Source of the DNA: Lysobacter oculi
Lineage (GTDB): Bacteria > Pseudomonadota > Gammaproteobacteria > Xanthomonadales > Xanthomonadaceae
Assembly: GCF_003293695.1 (NCBI RefSeq)
Contig: NZ_CP029556.1
Location: 2,366,001-2,430,000 of the forward strand
Direction: 5' to 3'
DNA length: 64,000 nt
In this document: one piece after another, positions 40,347 to 50,514 of the stretch
Layout of the letters: each line of letters starts with the position of its first letter
How positions within the stretch are numbered: the stretch's first letter is position 1
The notes under the pieces: model-generated
The model's input: only the letters and a program-made list of their open reading frames with translations
What the model was told of the DNA's origin: nothing
The model's database searches: none
Translations under genes and position numbers: made by a program

Positions 40347-43300
40347 ATGGACGGAAGCATACCGAACAAGGACATCTTCTTCGCACTAGATCGGGCGACC
40401 ATTCCGGAGGCGTGGCGGCCCGATCTTAGCCGTACTCTTCTCGAGATCGGGGCGGCCATCAGGCCTCTTGATCGACCTATCCTCGCGCCCCTGATTGCCA
40501 AGCTCGCCCTGCACGCCCAGGAACTCAAGGCGCATGCGTCGATGAACGCGCCGGTCGAGTCTCCGAATCAGATCCACAGGCATCACCCGGGCAGCGCGAC
40601 GTTGTTCAGGTATCTACATGGCCGATCTGCAGGCCTGGAACAACTGACCAGCATCGGCCTTTGTGCCCTCCTGGAGGCAAGCGAACCGGACAGGGGTCCC
40701 CCTATGCGGTTGCTGTCGACCATACGCGGCGCCCTAGACACACCCAATTCACCCTTGTCAGGCGCGCTGGGCGCCGTCTCCTCAATCCCCGAACTTGTCC
40801 GGCTCGTTGAGACCGACGAGGCCATCAGAAAGGCGCTTCCCCCTCACTTCATTCAGCAGTGGGACTCCTGGCTGCGTCCTACCTTGGCCCGGTGGATGCT
40901 GGCGGACCCCGACCGCGTGCGACGGGCGCTGGAGCCTCAAGCCCTTGCCACCCAGCTGGAAGATCCGACGCTGCTTGTCTCGATTGAGACGGGCGACCTT
41001 GAGGGCGGCACCGCCTTGTCGTGCCTTGGCGTTCCCGCGACAGTACCTGAGGCGGCAGTGACGACCACGAGTCGAGCGGGCCGTGCCGCTTCCGACCGTT
41101 TGGAACGAGAAAGTGCTGGCGATCTGATGGCTCCCCCCGAGCTGCGGCTTCCCAGGCCTGTGGATGAACGGCTATGTCATGAGGCAATCCGTCGCGCGGA
41201 AAAGGGGCCTGGTGAGGATCTGGCCGGCCGCGAGCCCTTTGCCGCCCTGACGCTGCTCCTGGCCGGCGCCGTCCGGGAGATCGACCTGCGCGACATCATC
41301 TGGGGTGGAGAGGACGCCGCGCGCCCATACGCGATCGACCCCCACGAGCCGGTGCTCTACAGGCGCCTCAAACGCCCCGCCAATGCCGTCATCCCCCCGA
41401 AAGGCATAGGTGAATGGTTGCAACCGTGCACCGAAGTGATGGCGTGGCCATTGCCCCACTCGTTGCATGCCACGCTACTCGCGCTCGCGGATGGGGAAGC
41501 CGTTAGTGGCCAACCGGTCCTACCTTTGCTCGCCGCATCACCGGCACCGCCCTATCGGATGCGGGACGTGATCGCCCAAGTACTCCCTGAGGCCAACGTG
41601 GGGGCATTGGCACCGCGTCTTGCGCTGGCCTCTGAAATTGCCGCGGTATTGGGCACCGAAATGGCCCAGCTCGCGATGGCGGACACCTTCGGCATGTCGT
41701 CGATCCCTGCCTACTACTCGGCCATGCCTGAAACTGAGCTGGCGACCTACATTGCCGGGATCCAGTCCCGCCGTTTTGGTGAGCTCATCACCGTGATCCC
41801 TGGACGGGACGCCTACATGGGATCACGGCTGGTCCTGACCGATTCCGCCGCCAAGGTGTGGCCCAAGAACCTCCGGGAGGCGATGAAGCAGGCGTCACAC
41901 CAGCCTTGTGCCTGGCTGGCGGAATGGATCGCCCACCGAGATCACCTGGTCGCTGCGCTTTGCGCCATCACGGGACACCGTCCCGAAGATGCATTGGGAC
42001 GGATTTTCTTGTGGGACGTCATCCCTGAGTACGGGTTGATCATCCTGCAGGACAAGCAGGTGGATGCGCTGCGTGCCACCCGCATCGCGGCCACTGGCCG
42101 TCTGTGGTTGTCGGATTTTCGCCGTTACCTCGATCGCCTGATCGAAATCGCGGCACAGCATGGAGGCGAACCCGCAGGCGAGCTGGCCACCGCGATTCTT
42201 CGAGGTGAACAAGCCTTGTTTAGCGTGCCAGCACCAGATGGCACGGTCGCTCCTATGACAGCCACCCGCCTCCGCGAAGGCATGCCTCCCGAACTGCAGT
42301 CCGTCGACAACTTCTTCCGCCATCGGTTGAACCAACACCTACTGGCGATTCGGGTCGATCCGGAACTACGGCATGGCCAGCTTGGCTGGGTGGTGTCCGC
42401 AGCGCACCTCCATGCGGATCTCTCGCCGCGCGCACCGGTCGATCTGGGGCGCGAGCTTGAATCGGCCATTGACGAGCTGCTGGTCAAGGACGGCTGGTAC
42501 CTACCCTCGGCGCGGAAGACACGCTGGACATGGGATGGCATTCCCATGCCGCAACCCAAGGATTGGGACGCCGTATTCTCATCGCACAAGCGCCAGCACG
42601 AGGAAGCACTGAAACGGCTCCGACTGCAGCTCCGCGATCGCTGGAAAGAATGCGAGAGTTCGGTCCTGGCTCGGTTGGCGGAGGCCTTTCAGGAGTTCAG
42701 CCCGCTCCTACGCGTCGATGTCGAGAACAAGCGCCTCGACAAGATCGACGGTATCGAAGGCCCCGTCGAGCTCGGGCCCGATCACCACGCACTGATCTGC
42801 GATCGGGTGCGGCTGGGAGATCTTGATCCTTCCAGTGGACTGGAAGCGGCCACAGCCAGGATCCTGCTTTACCGTCTTGTGCGTCGCGCTCGGGAGCGCG
42901 GGGTCGTCCAAGGCCCTATTCCCGGGCGTCCCTACCTGAGTGTGACAGCCGACCCTTCGCCCTTCGTACCCGGTTTGGGTCTGGCGGTTCGGCACGCGCA
43001 CGCGCTACGACAGGGGCTCGAGGCCAGGGCCAGCATGGGCTACGTGCGGGACCAAGGGCAATTGACCGTCTGGTCCGTCTTGGCGTTTTCGATGTACAGG
43101 CGGTTGTCTTGGGCACAGGCGGCGACGCATGCCGCTCGCACGGCCATGCGTGCCGAGGCGCGTGGACACGTTATTCGCGTCAATGCGCGAGTGGATGGCG
43201 CTGATTTCCACATGGTGTTCAGCGGCGTGCCGGCGACCTTGATCTCAAAAAGAAAACGCCACGCACCCACCTCCCCAGCACCTTCCCTAGAAGCTTTGGA

Positions 43301-44975
43301 AGACTGGGCCATCTCGCACCTCTCCCACGACATTGCTTGGGGTGGACGATCCGTTGCCGCCACCAGAATTGAAGGCGCCCTCATGGCGGCTGCCTGCATC
43401 GAACTGTCCGGGATCGAGCGTCTGCTTCTGCAAGCGGGAACGCAAACAGCAGCCGAAACCCCCGTTCGCAACATCGCCCGCGATGACAACTGGCCTGTCC
43501 ACACGGCCAACAACACCCAAAAGGAAAAGGACGCCAGCGGCACGGAACCGCCCTTGGAGGATCAAGCGGCAGCCAAGCTTTCCAGGCCGAATCAAAGGCA
43601 AAACTATGACCGCTTCATTGGCCTGCTGAACAAGCGCAAGCTCGGACGCCTCAAGGCAACCAAAGCCAGCAAGCCAGAACAGGCGTCCGATGGCACCCAT
43701 GGTTGGCGTCGCCGGCTTCGGGTGGAGCTTGAAAAGCTCCATGGTGAGGTCAGCCAGGATCTCAACCTCGTGCTGTTAATCCGCTATGTACTGGATCACC
43801 TTCGCTACGGCAGTGAGGACGGTAATCGCCTATCTCAGCACTCGTTGCGTCGCGAGGTCTCCCAGATCGGTTGGACGCTGCTCGACCTTCTTGGGGATCG
43901 CGAACTCGTCAGCCTATCTGCGGAGGAGCTTCACCGCCTCTACAGGGAAGTTCTGCTTTCCAAGACCAGCAAGGGCAGGCCGTACGCGTTCGAGGAATTG
44001 CTGCGCCTTCATCGTTACCTGATGCGGGTACATGCACGACCCGTCGTGGACATGACTGAACTGGCTGTCATTGCCGGATCGCGGGCACTGGGCATCCACC
44101 CGGCGTTGTTGACGCTTGCCGAGCGTCAGTCGGTCTTGGAGGAGCTGCAGGCCGACCACGCGCGCGAAGCGCAACGAATTGATGCAGGCCCTGACTTCCT
44201 GCGGATTGCGCAGTTGCGGGTCATCTTGTTCTTGATCCTGGAGGCATCGGGCATTCGACCGGGTTCAGCGTACGGACTTACTTTGGGCGACGTCCTGCTT
44301 TTCGGAGACGCAGGGGATTATGTCCATATCCGCTTGGGGGACTACGCTGAGTCCAAGACCGCCACCTCGCGGGGCTTTGTCTCCCTCACCAGCGAACTCT
44401 GGACGAAGCACCGACATCAAATCCAGCAGTGGATCGATGAGCAGCGAATCCTCGATCCAAGCGGGTGGCGAGATCTGCCACTGTTCGCAATGAAGGCGGG
44501 CGGAAAGACGCGGATACACGACCACCATCTCACCAGTCGCATCAATGCACTGCTGAAGTGGGCAACGGGAGACCGAGACGCCAGCTGCTATTGGCTGCGC
44601 AAGACCCGGATCTCAGAGCGCTACCAGGCCATTGCATCCCTGGATGCGGCCACGGCGCGCGATATCTATGGCGCGATGATGGCGTCTGGGCATGCTGTGA
44701 TCCAAATTCCCGTGGAACGCTACGTCAATGACCCATGCAGTCTTTTGATCGTGAATCTTCGGACCGGTTCTGAAGCGCCACGGTCCGCGCTACTGGCCAT
44801 GTCAGGTCTGGAGTCAGGACCACTGGACGTCGCGTGGACTCGAGCGGGGCGCGATGGGCCGACCAGGATGCGCACGGTGCTCGATCGCATGGATGCGGAA
44901 ATTTCCGCCGTGCCAGCCGAGGTCCGCACGCCACCGCCGGCGCTTCGCCGCTTCAAGCCCTTCCTGCCCTGTTGA
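40347..44975 (+). CDS. Giant protein with two tyrosine-recombinase domains
   Basis: A 1,542-residue protein. Residues about 1280-1465 form a tyrosine-recombinase catalytic domain: Arg1304 (EASGIRPGSAYGLTLGDV), Lys1337 (AESKTATSRG), Arg1418 (YWLRKTR, with Tyr at the usual His position), His1449 (MASGHA) and candidate nucleophile Tyr1459 (PVERYVN). Residues about 515-700 repeat the fold in worn form: Arg545 (ITGHRPEDALG), Arg658 (NFFRHRL) and Trp681 (QLGWV), but no Tyr at the expected place. The first 500 and middle 550 residues match no family I know. The last Cys and the stop codon come from the IS21 end at 44970, so the native C-terminus is probably lost. The ATG is the first in the frame. 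Confidence 0.8.
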   Translation: MDGSIPNKDIFFALDRATIPEAWRPDLSRTLLEIGAAIRPLDRPILAPLIAKLALHAQELKAHASMNAPVESPNQIHRHHPGSATLFRYLHGRSAGLEQLTSIGLCALLEASEPDRGPPMRLLSTIRGALDTPNSPLSGALGAVSSIPELVRLVETDEAIRKALPPHFIQQWDSWLRPTLARWMLADPDRVRRALEPQALATQLEDPTLLVSIETGDLEGGTALSCLGVPATVPEAAVTTTSRAGRAASDRLERESAGDLMAPPELRLPRPVDERLCHEAIRRAEKGPGEDLAGREPFAALTLLLAGAVREIDLRDIIWGGEDAARPYAIDPHEPVLYRRLKRPANAVIPPKGIGEWLQPCTEVMAWPLPHSLHATLLALADGEAVSGQPVLPLLAASPAPPYRMRDVIAQVLPEANVGALAPRLALASEIAAVLGTEMAQLAMADTFGMSSIPAYYSAMPETELATYIAGIQSRRFGELITVIPGRDAYMGSRLVLTDSAAKVWPKNLREAMKQASHQPCAWLAEWIAHRDHLVAALCAITGHRPEDALGRIFLWDVIPEYGLIILQDKQVDALRATRIAATGRLWLSDFRRYLDRLIEIAAQHGGEPAGELATAILRGEQALFSVPAPDGTVAPMTATRLREGMPPELQSVDNFFRHRLNQHLLAIRVDPELRHGQLGWVVSAAHLHADLSPRAPVDLGRELESAIDELLVKDGWYLPSARKTRWTWDGIPMPQPKDWDAVFSSHKRQHEEALKRLRLQLRDRWKECESSVLARLAEAFQEFSPLLRVDVENKRLDKIDGIEGPVELGPDHHALICDRVRLGDLDPSSGLEAATARILLYRLVRRARERGVVQGPIPGRPYLSVTADPSPFVPGLGLAVRHAHALRQGLEARASMGYVRDQGQLTVWSVLAFSMYRRLSWAQAATHAARTAMRAEARGHVIRVNARVDGADFHMVFSGVPATLISKRKRHAPTSPAPSLEALEDWAISHLSHDIAWGGRSVAATRIEGALMAAACIELSGIERLLLQAGTQTAAETPVRNIARDDNWPVHTANNTQKEKDASGTEPPLEDQAAAKLSRPNQRQNYDRFIGLLNKRKLGRLKATKASKPEQASDGTHGWRRRLRVELEKLHGEVSQDLNLVLLIRYVLDHLRYGSEDGNRLSQHSLRREVSQIGWTLLDLLGDRELVSLSAEELHRLYREVLLSKTSKGRPYAFEELLRLHRYLMRVHARPVVDMTELAVIAGSRALGIHPALLTLAERQSVLEELQADHAREAQRIDAGPDFLRIAQLRVILFLILEASGIRPGSAYGLTLGDVLLFGDAGDYVHIRLGDYAESKTATSRGFVSLTSELWTKHRHQIQQWIDEQRILDPSGWRDLPLFAMKAGGKTRIHDHHLTSRINALLKWATGDRDASCYWLRKTRISERYQAIASLDAATARDIYGAMMASGHAVIQIPVERYVNDPCSLLIVNLRTGSEAPRSALLAMSGLESGPLDVAWTRAGRDGPTRMRTVLDRMDAEISAVPAEVRTPPPALRRFKPFLPC

Positions 44976-45043
44976 TTTCCACGCAAAACTGAGCCGGGAT
45001 TTCCATCCAAAATTGAGCCACCCGGTTGCGGGGTGAGCTTAGC

Positions 45044-45817
45044 TCAGGGATGCGGTTGAGTGGTGGCGGACTCCTTGTTGACGGCGGTGGTGTGGTGCCG
45101 GAAGCGGTAGCTGTCGTTGCCGGTCTCGATGATGTGGCAGCGGTGCGTGAGGCGGTCGAGCAAGGCCGTGGTCATCTTGGCGTCGCCGAAGACGTTGGCC
45201 CACTCGGCGAAGCTGAGGTTGGTGGTGATGGCGAGACTGGTGTGTTCGTAGAGCTTGCCGATCAGGTGGAACAACAAGGCGCCACCGGCTTGCGAGAACG
45301 GCAGGTAGCCCAGTTCATCGAGGATGACCAGATCGGCGCCGATCAAGCGGTCGGCCAGCTGGCCCTGTTTGCCGGCGGCCTTCTCCAGTTCCAGTGTGTT
45401 GACCAGCTCAATGGTCGAGAAGAAGCGCACGCGACGCTGCTGGTGCTGCACGGCCTGCACGCCGAGGGCGGTGGCCAGGTGAGTCTTTCCGGTGCCGGGA
45501 CCACCGACGAAGACCAGGTTCTGGCGTGCGTCCATGAAGTGCCCGCCATGCAGTTGCCGTAGCAGCGGTTCATCGACGGCACTTTGGCCGAAGTCGAAGG
45601 TGCTCAGGTCGCGGTAGTGCGGGAAGCGGGCCGCCTTGAGCTGGTACTGGATGGAGCGCACTTCCCGTTCGGCAACCTCGGCCTTGAGCAGGGCGTCCAT
45701 CAGCGGCAAGGCATCGCGGCAGGCCGGGCTGCCTTGCTCGACCAGTTCCTGCAACGCCTGCGACATGCCGTGCAGGCGCAGGTGCTTGAGCGTGGACAAC
45801 AGGCCATCAGGCTGCAT
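45044..45817 (-). CDS. istB: IS21 helper ATPase IstB
   Basis: A 257-residue AAA+ ATPase that helps the IS21 transposase choose a target. P-loop [11 protein letters not shown] and Walker [11 protein letters not shown] are intact; the C-terminal [13 protein letters not shown] is the family sensor region. It overlaps the end of istA by 11 bases. Confidence 0.95.
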   Translation of the reverse strand: MQPDGLLSTLKHLRLHGMSQALQELVEQGSPACRDALPLMDALLKAEVAEREVRSIQYQLKAARFPHYRDLSTFDFGQSAVDEPLLRQLHGGHFMDARQNLVFVGGPGTGKTHLATALGVQAVQHQQRRVRFFSTIELVNTLELEKAAGKQGQLADRLIGADLVILDELGYLPFSQAGGALLFHLIGKLYEHTSLAITTNLSFAEWANVFGDAKMTTALLDRLTHRCHIIETGNDSYRFRHHTTAVNKESATTQPHP

Positions 45818-47333
45818 GGCGTGCCCTCCGCAAGTGGTCGTAGCGGGCCATGTCGGCCACCGGCTCGACCTGCAAGGCCAGCGTCGGTGGCGTACTGACC
45901 GGCGCCGGCGGCGCTTCCCCAAGCAGGCGGCTGAGCACGTTGAGGATGTGCTGCTTGTTGGCCGCGCCACTCTCCAGCGCCAGTTCCACCGCGGTGAGCA
46001 CGGCCTGCTCGTCGTGGCGCAGGACCAGGGCAAGGATCTCGACCATCTCCTTGTCGCCGCCGGGGCGCTGCAGCAACTGCTGTTGCAGGGTGCGGAAGCC
46101 GTCCGGCAGTTCCAGGAAGGGCGCGCCGTTGCGCAACGCACCCGGCTTGCGCTGGGCCACGCTCAGGTAGTGCCGCCAGTCGTAGAGCGTGCGGCCACCG
46201 TCGTGGGAGCGGTGGATGCAGCGGACATGCTCGGCAATCTTCTGGCCTTCGGCCACGAACACCACGCGCGCCGGATACAGGCGCACGCTGACCGTGCGCC
46301 CGGCGAAGCTGGCCGGCACGCTGTAGCGGTTGCGCTCCACGTGGACCAGGCAGGTCGGCGTGACCCGCTTGGTCTGTTCGACGAAGCCGTCGAACGGCAC
46401 CGGCACCGGCATCAATGCCGGCAGTTCGTCCTGCAGGACCTCGGCGATCCTGCGGGGCCGCTGCTCCGGATGGGGCAGTGCCTGCCACAGCGCCTTGCAG
46501 CGCTCCTCCAGCCAGGCGTTGAGTTCGTCCAGGTGCTTGAAGTGCTGCGGCACGGCGGGCCAGACGCGCCGGCGTGCGTCCTGCACGTTCTTCTCGATCT
46601 GTCCCTTCTCCCAGCCGGAGGCCGGGTTGCAGAACTCCGCCTCGAACAGGAAGTGGCTGACCATGGCTGAGAACCTGGCATTGACGCTGCGCCGCTTGCC
46701 GGCATGGACCTTGTCCACCGCCGTCTTCATGTTGTCGTAGATGCCCCGCCGCGGCACGCCACCGAACACGGCAAAGGCGTGGTTGTGGGCATCGAACAGC
46801 ATCTCGTGGGTCTGCTTCCAGTAGGCGCGCAGCAGGAATGCCCGACTGTGGCTGAGCTTGAACTGCGCGACCTGCAGCTTCACCTTCTCGCCGCCAATGC
46901 GCACCCAGTCCTCGCTCCAGTCGAACTGGAACGCCTCGCCCGGCGCGAAGACCAGCGGTACGAAGGCCTTGCGGGGTGCAGTGAGCAGGCGTTCGTGCTC
47001 GGCGCGGTGCCAGTCGCGGGCGAAGGCCGCCACGCGGTTGTAGGAGCCCGGATAGCCCACCGCCACCAGCCGAACGTGCATCTCGCGCACGCTCATCTTC
47101 TGCTTGCGCGGAGCCGACTGGCTGCGCCACAGCATCGCCCGCAGTTGCTCGGCGTACGGGTCTAGCTGGCTCGGGGTCTGACGCGGGGGATACTTCGGCT
47201 CGACCTCGCCGCTGGCGAGGTACTTGGTGATGGTGTTGCGCGAGAGCTTGGTGCGACGGGATATCTCCCGGATCGGCATCTTCTCGCGGAAATGCCAGCG
47301 GCGGATGAGGCTCAGAACGTCCATCTTGATCAC
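45807..47333 (-). CDS. istA: IS21 transposase IstA
   Basis: A 508-residue DDE transposase. The N-terminal helix-turn-helix ([19 protein letters not shown]) is followed by the catalytic core with Asp in FQFDWSEDW, Asp in [10 protein letters not shown] and Glu in [11 protein letters not shown]. Complete and apparently functional. A start 9 bases later (MDVLS) is possible. Confidence 0.95.
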   Translation of the reverse strand: MIKMDVLSLIRRWHFREKMPIREISRRTKLSRNTITKYLASGEVEPKYPPRQTPSQLDPYAEQLRAMLWRSQSAPRKQKMSVREMHVRLVAVGYPGSYNRVAAFARDWHRAEHERLLTAPRKAFVPLVFAPGEAFQFDWSEDWVRIGGEKVKLQVAQFKLSHSRAFLLRAYWKQTHEMLFDAHNHAFAVFGGVPRRGIYDNMKTAVDKVHAGKRRSVNARFSAMVSHFLFEAEFCNPASGWEKGQIEKNVQDARRRVWPAVPQHFKHLDELNAWLEERCKALWQALPHPEQRPRRIAEVLQDELPALMPVPVPFDGFVEQTKRVTPTCLVHVERNRYSVPASFAGRTVSVRLYPARVVFVAEGQKIAEHVRCIHRSHDGGRTLYDWRHYLSVAQRKPGALRNGAPFLELPDGFRTLQQQLLQRPGGDKEMVEILALVLRHDEQAVLTAVELALESGAANKQHILNVLSRLLGEAPPAPVSTPPTLALQVEPVADMARYDHLRRARHAA

Positions 47334-47456
47334 TCCTGGTGGCTCCGGTCAGGGCAGACCGGAAGGCTAGGAGGTGGCTCAAGATTGGACGGAAATCCGC
47401 TGGGTTAGTGGCTCAGTTCTGGATGAAACTCAACAGATGTTTCCTTTGGAGCGCTC

Positions 47457-50297
47457 GTGGCGCGGCAGTTATTACCCGCCAGATGCTGGGCTCAGAACTC
47501 ACCACTTGCAATCCAGGCTGCAATGCAATGCAATGCAATGCTGCAACACAATTGCACGGTGCGTCTGTTGGCCATCCCCAAGTTCAAAGTTCAAGGTGTG
47601 GAGCGGTCCGACTCCGCGGTCGCTCGCGAGCTCCACAAGCGCGGCGGCTTCGCTGGACTTTCAGAGCGCTCACTCGCTGTCTATCTGGGTGAACTGCGGC
47701 GTGGGAAGCTGCGATGGTGGCAAACACGACGCGCGCAGTTGCAGGAGGTGGTCGAGCTCACGGGATTTGAACTGGCGGACTTAGGGTTCAGTAACGCATC
47801 GCCCCCGCAGGCATATGCGTTTTCGACCTTCCCGGCATTGAGGCCCATCGACCTGATTCACGAGTCACTGCCCTACGTTTACGAGGACGTTGAACTGCGA
47901 AAGGACTGGGGATTCAAAACAGACCTCTGGCTGGCTCCAGACTCTCGGCACCCCTTAAACCGACCTTCGCCCGGCCTCTACTGGCTGCAGATTCCGCAGG
48001 GCCATGGGTTGGATCTACTTTGGCAGCAGCTAGTGGCACGAGGTCATGCGCAATGCGTCGAACTGCCCGCCTTAGGCGGAACTCTGCCGCAGCAGGCCAG
48101 CGACAAGCTCATGATCTTGCGCGTCGCCAGCCCACTGGAAGTGGACAAAAACAGCCGGGGCAATATCACACCGCCAACGTCACCTGTATTGGTTCTATCG
48201 CGACATCCACCGCCGACCATCACAGAGCCTGACGGCCACCAACCCGGTATCTGGCATCGCGAAATGCTTGGCCTGTCACGCCCCATCGTTTCCGGCGGCA
48301 TGCGGCGCGAGCTTTGTGTTGATTGGCAGGATCGCCTGGTGGCGTGGGCCATCGCTCGCCTTGATGGGAACGAATCGCTTCTCTCGATAACAGACGTCCA
48401 GCGCTGGATTGACAGCCTGCTCCCATACCGCAGCGTCGTATCGACGCCCGATGAGCTGATCGCACTCTGCGGCGTCCTCCATCAAAGCGGCCATCTGCAT
48501 CGCGCGTCTTCCAGAGGGGCCTCGTTGTTCCACGCATGCATGGGCAATCAGGACAACGCTAGGCGTTTGGCGAAGCTGATCAAGCATCGTTATTTGCGCG
48601 GCTCGGCGCCTTGGGATGAGGCACTCTCGCCCGGCCAGTGGGCGCAGCACCTGCAGCCCGGCATGGAAGACGCAGCCAGCATTGCCTCACTGGTCACGTC
48701 CGTTGTCGAGGAAAAATCAGTCGCCCGGCGACGACAGGCTCAGGCGAAGCTGCTGACGTCGACCGCGGAGTCGGTGTTGTCGGAACTCACTGGTAATTTC
48801 GGCCTCATCCGGCACGAGGATGGTTGCTACCACATGCAGCTCCCCTTCCTTGCCAACGGATTGGCTGGAGACGAGGTTTTTGCGTTGGTCAAGGACGGCC
48901 AAGTCGACGCATGGTCACGCCTTTATCTCGACCCGAGCCGACGCGTCGTCGTTGAGATGGCGCTGTGGCGCCTTTCTTTAGGAGAGTTGCTGTATGCCAC
49001 CGAACAGGCGCTCACGTGTGCGAGGCCGAACCTCGTCCAGATGGCAGCTGAAGAGGCGCTGTTCTGGAGCATCGGACTCAAACTCGCCCAGCCCCAAGCC
49101 TCCATTGCGGCGTCAGAGCAAGGCATCCTGCAGACCCTGGCGGGCCGGATAGTCCACCGGATCGCGATAACGTCGCCAAAGCCGGTAACACGCGACCTCC
49201 AAACGCCAGCCGAGGCCTTGGCCTGGGTTGCGGTTTGCTGGCACTGGTCGGTCAACGTGAATTTTCCCCAGACCATACCCCAGCCCCCCGATCTCGCATG
49301 GCTGTTCCCCGGTTGGGCCACTCGAGAGCATCTGGTCGACTATTTGCCGGAACAACTGCCCTACGAGTCATCCCAAGTGCTCGCGGATTCAAGTGAACGG
49401 GCAGGGCGAGGGGCTTGGACGACCTGGTGGCCAGCCGCACGACGTATCGCAGATGATCTGTCAGCGCCCCCGTCAGAACCACCTGATGCGCTGGCGCCAG
49501 CGCTCGTGCTTTCGTGCCTTCGCCATGGATGGCCCATCAATCCATACTGGGTCAGAGTTATGGGTACATCGTACGCACTGACATCGTTCGCGCGCCAGTC
49601 TGTCGCTGAATTTGACCCGCCAGCCAAGGAACGCCTCTTTAAGGCGATGCTGACCGCGATGGATCCGAAGTCTGGCACCCAGTTGGTAACCGGCGACCCG
49701 AAACTCGAAGCTGTACGACAGAAGTGGCGAGCTATGGAGCTTCCAAAGTCGTGGCTGGCTCAAGACTTAATCGTGAGTTTGGATTCACGGTCGGTAGTCA
49801 ACGCTACGGGACCAGGTCTATTTGACTATCTGATGATATGTCTAGACTCGCCGGGCGCAGCCGTCATTCGCGGGTTGGCGCAAAGCATCCCACTTCAACG
49901 GGGCTGGGGCAAAGCCTTCCGGATACTTCTTCCGGCCCTGCGCCAGGAGTCTTGGACAACTGTTTTGGAGTGGATCAATCACGATCCGGGCTGCGATATC
50001 GCCGCGTGGCTATGGAAAGAAGATGCGCTCAAAACCATTGAGCTGCTCAAGCAGACATCGCAACTCCATGGATTTGCAACCTATTCGCTTATGACGGCGA
50101 CCCCTGACCAATATGTACCTGACGTTGCAGAAATCCTCTCGGATACGCAGTGTCCGGCACTGCGCGACGGTCGCGCTGCGTGGGCTCTAGACCGATTGCC
50201 ACATCACGGCTTGAAGCTTGAAAAGCTCATAAATGAGCTGAGTCACGAGGAATGGAATCCTCGCGCAAGTGATCACAGCCAGCCGGCAGAAGCTTGA
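47457..50297 (+). CDS. Large protein of unknown family (946 aa)
   Basis: An ORF of 946 residues just right of the IS21 element. I do not recognise the family and see no Walker A motif, signal peptide, membrane segment or nuclease motif. Residues about 50-105 (VARELHKRGGFAGLSERSLAVYL...LTGFELADLGF) look helix-turn-helix-like; the rest is rich in Leu, Trp and Ala and predicted helical, as in repeat scaffolds. GGAG precedes the GTG at 47457; ATGs at 47523 and 47538 are alternatives, and the N-terminus may be altered by the IS. Codon use is less GC-rich than the core genes. The flanking recombinase genes suggest it belongs to a mobile element. Confidence 0.7.
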   Translation: MARQLLPARCWAQNSPLAIQAAMQCNAMLQHNCTVRLLAIPKFKVQGVERSDSAVARELHKRGGFAGLSERSLAVYLGELRRGKLRWWQTRRAQLQEVVELTGFELADLGFSNASPPQAYAFSTFPALRPIDLIHESLPYVYEDVELRKDWGFKTDLWLAPDSRHPLNRPSPGLYWLQIPQGHGLDLLWQQLVARGHAQCVELPALGGTLPQQASDKLMILRVASPLEVDKNSRGNITPPTSPVLVLSRHPPPTITEPDGHQPGIWHREMLGLSRPIVSGGMRRELCVDWQDRLVAWAIARLDGNESLLSITDVQRWIDSLLPYRSVVSTPDELIALCGVLHQSGHLHRASSRGASLFHACMGNQDNARRLAKLIKHRYLRGSAPWDEALSPGQWAQHLQPGMEDAASIASLVTSVVEEKSVARRRQAQAKLLTSTAESVLSELTGNFGLIRHEDGCYHMQLPFLANGLAGDEVFALVKDGQVDAWSRLYLDPSRRVVVEMALWRLSLGELLYATEQALTCARPNLVQMAAEEALFWSIGLKLAQPQASIAASEQGILQTLAGRIVHRIAITSPKPVTRDLQTPAEALAWVAVCWHWSVNVNFPQTIPQPPDLAWLFPGWATREHLVDYLPEQLPYESSQVLADSSERAGRGAWTTWWPAARRIADDLSAPPSEPPDALAPALVLSCLRHGWPINPYWVRVMGTSYALTSFARQSVAEFDPPAKERLFKAMLTAMDPKSGTQLVTGDPKLEAVRQKWRAMELPKSWLAQDLIVSLDSRSVVNATGPGLFDYLMICLDSPGAAVIRGLAQSIPLQRGWGKAFRILLPALRQESWTTVLEWINHDPGCDIAAWLWKEDALKTIELLKQTSQLHGFATYSLMTATPDQYVPDVAEILSDTQCPALRDGRAAWALDRLPHHGLKLEKLINELSHEEWNPRASDHSQPAEA
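47519..47538 (+). repeat. Pentanucleotide repeat (TGCAA)4
   Basis: Four perfect TGCAA units, then TGC and one more unit, lie in the first 30 codons of the 946-residue gene. Unit changes would shift the frame for upstream starts. Confidence 0.7.
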
Positions 50298-50514
50298 GAC
50301 CAGACTATGGAAGGTGATTCGGCCGTTTCTCGGCGCATCGTCTTCCACCATGCGTAAGCGGGGCAAGTGCCGCCCTGACACTGAGGTCCACACGTTCCAA
50401 GTAGTGGTGCCGACACTCAAGCCTACATGCCTCGTCCTGGTTAGGGCTGACGACTCCGCATAGCCGAACGTCCGCTTTGGGTCGCATCACGTCGGACTTC
50501 CAAGATCGGTAGAA

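Larger units (their letters stand above)
44970..47435. mobile_element. IS21 family insertion sequence
   Basis: A 2,466-bp element with istA and istB on the minus strand. Terminal inverted repeats start TGTTGA on both ends and match at 21 of 26 positions; subterminal copies of a ...TTGAGCCACC motif are present at both ends, as is usual for IS21. The bases flanking the two ends (tgccc and gatgt) do not form a target duplication. The left end supplies the stop codon of the upstream gene. Confidence 0.88.

Noticed and set aside
40205-40528. 107-codon minus-strand ORF at the island start
   Set aside because: It overlaps the giant recombinase start, has no ribosome site and no recognisable features.
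41235-41310. Possible third recombinase-like box (FAALTLLLAGAVREIDLRDI) in the giant protein
   Set aside because: The Arg spacing does not match box I and no other boxes follow at suitable distance.
47457-50297. STAND/NACHT or helicase-type defence ATPase
   Set aside because: No Walker A or B motif could be found on reading the whole protein.
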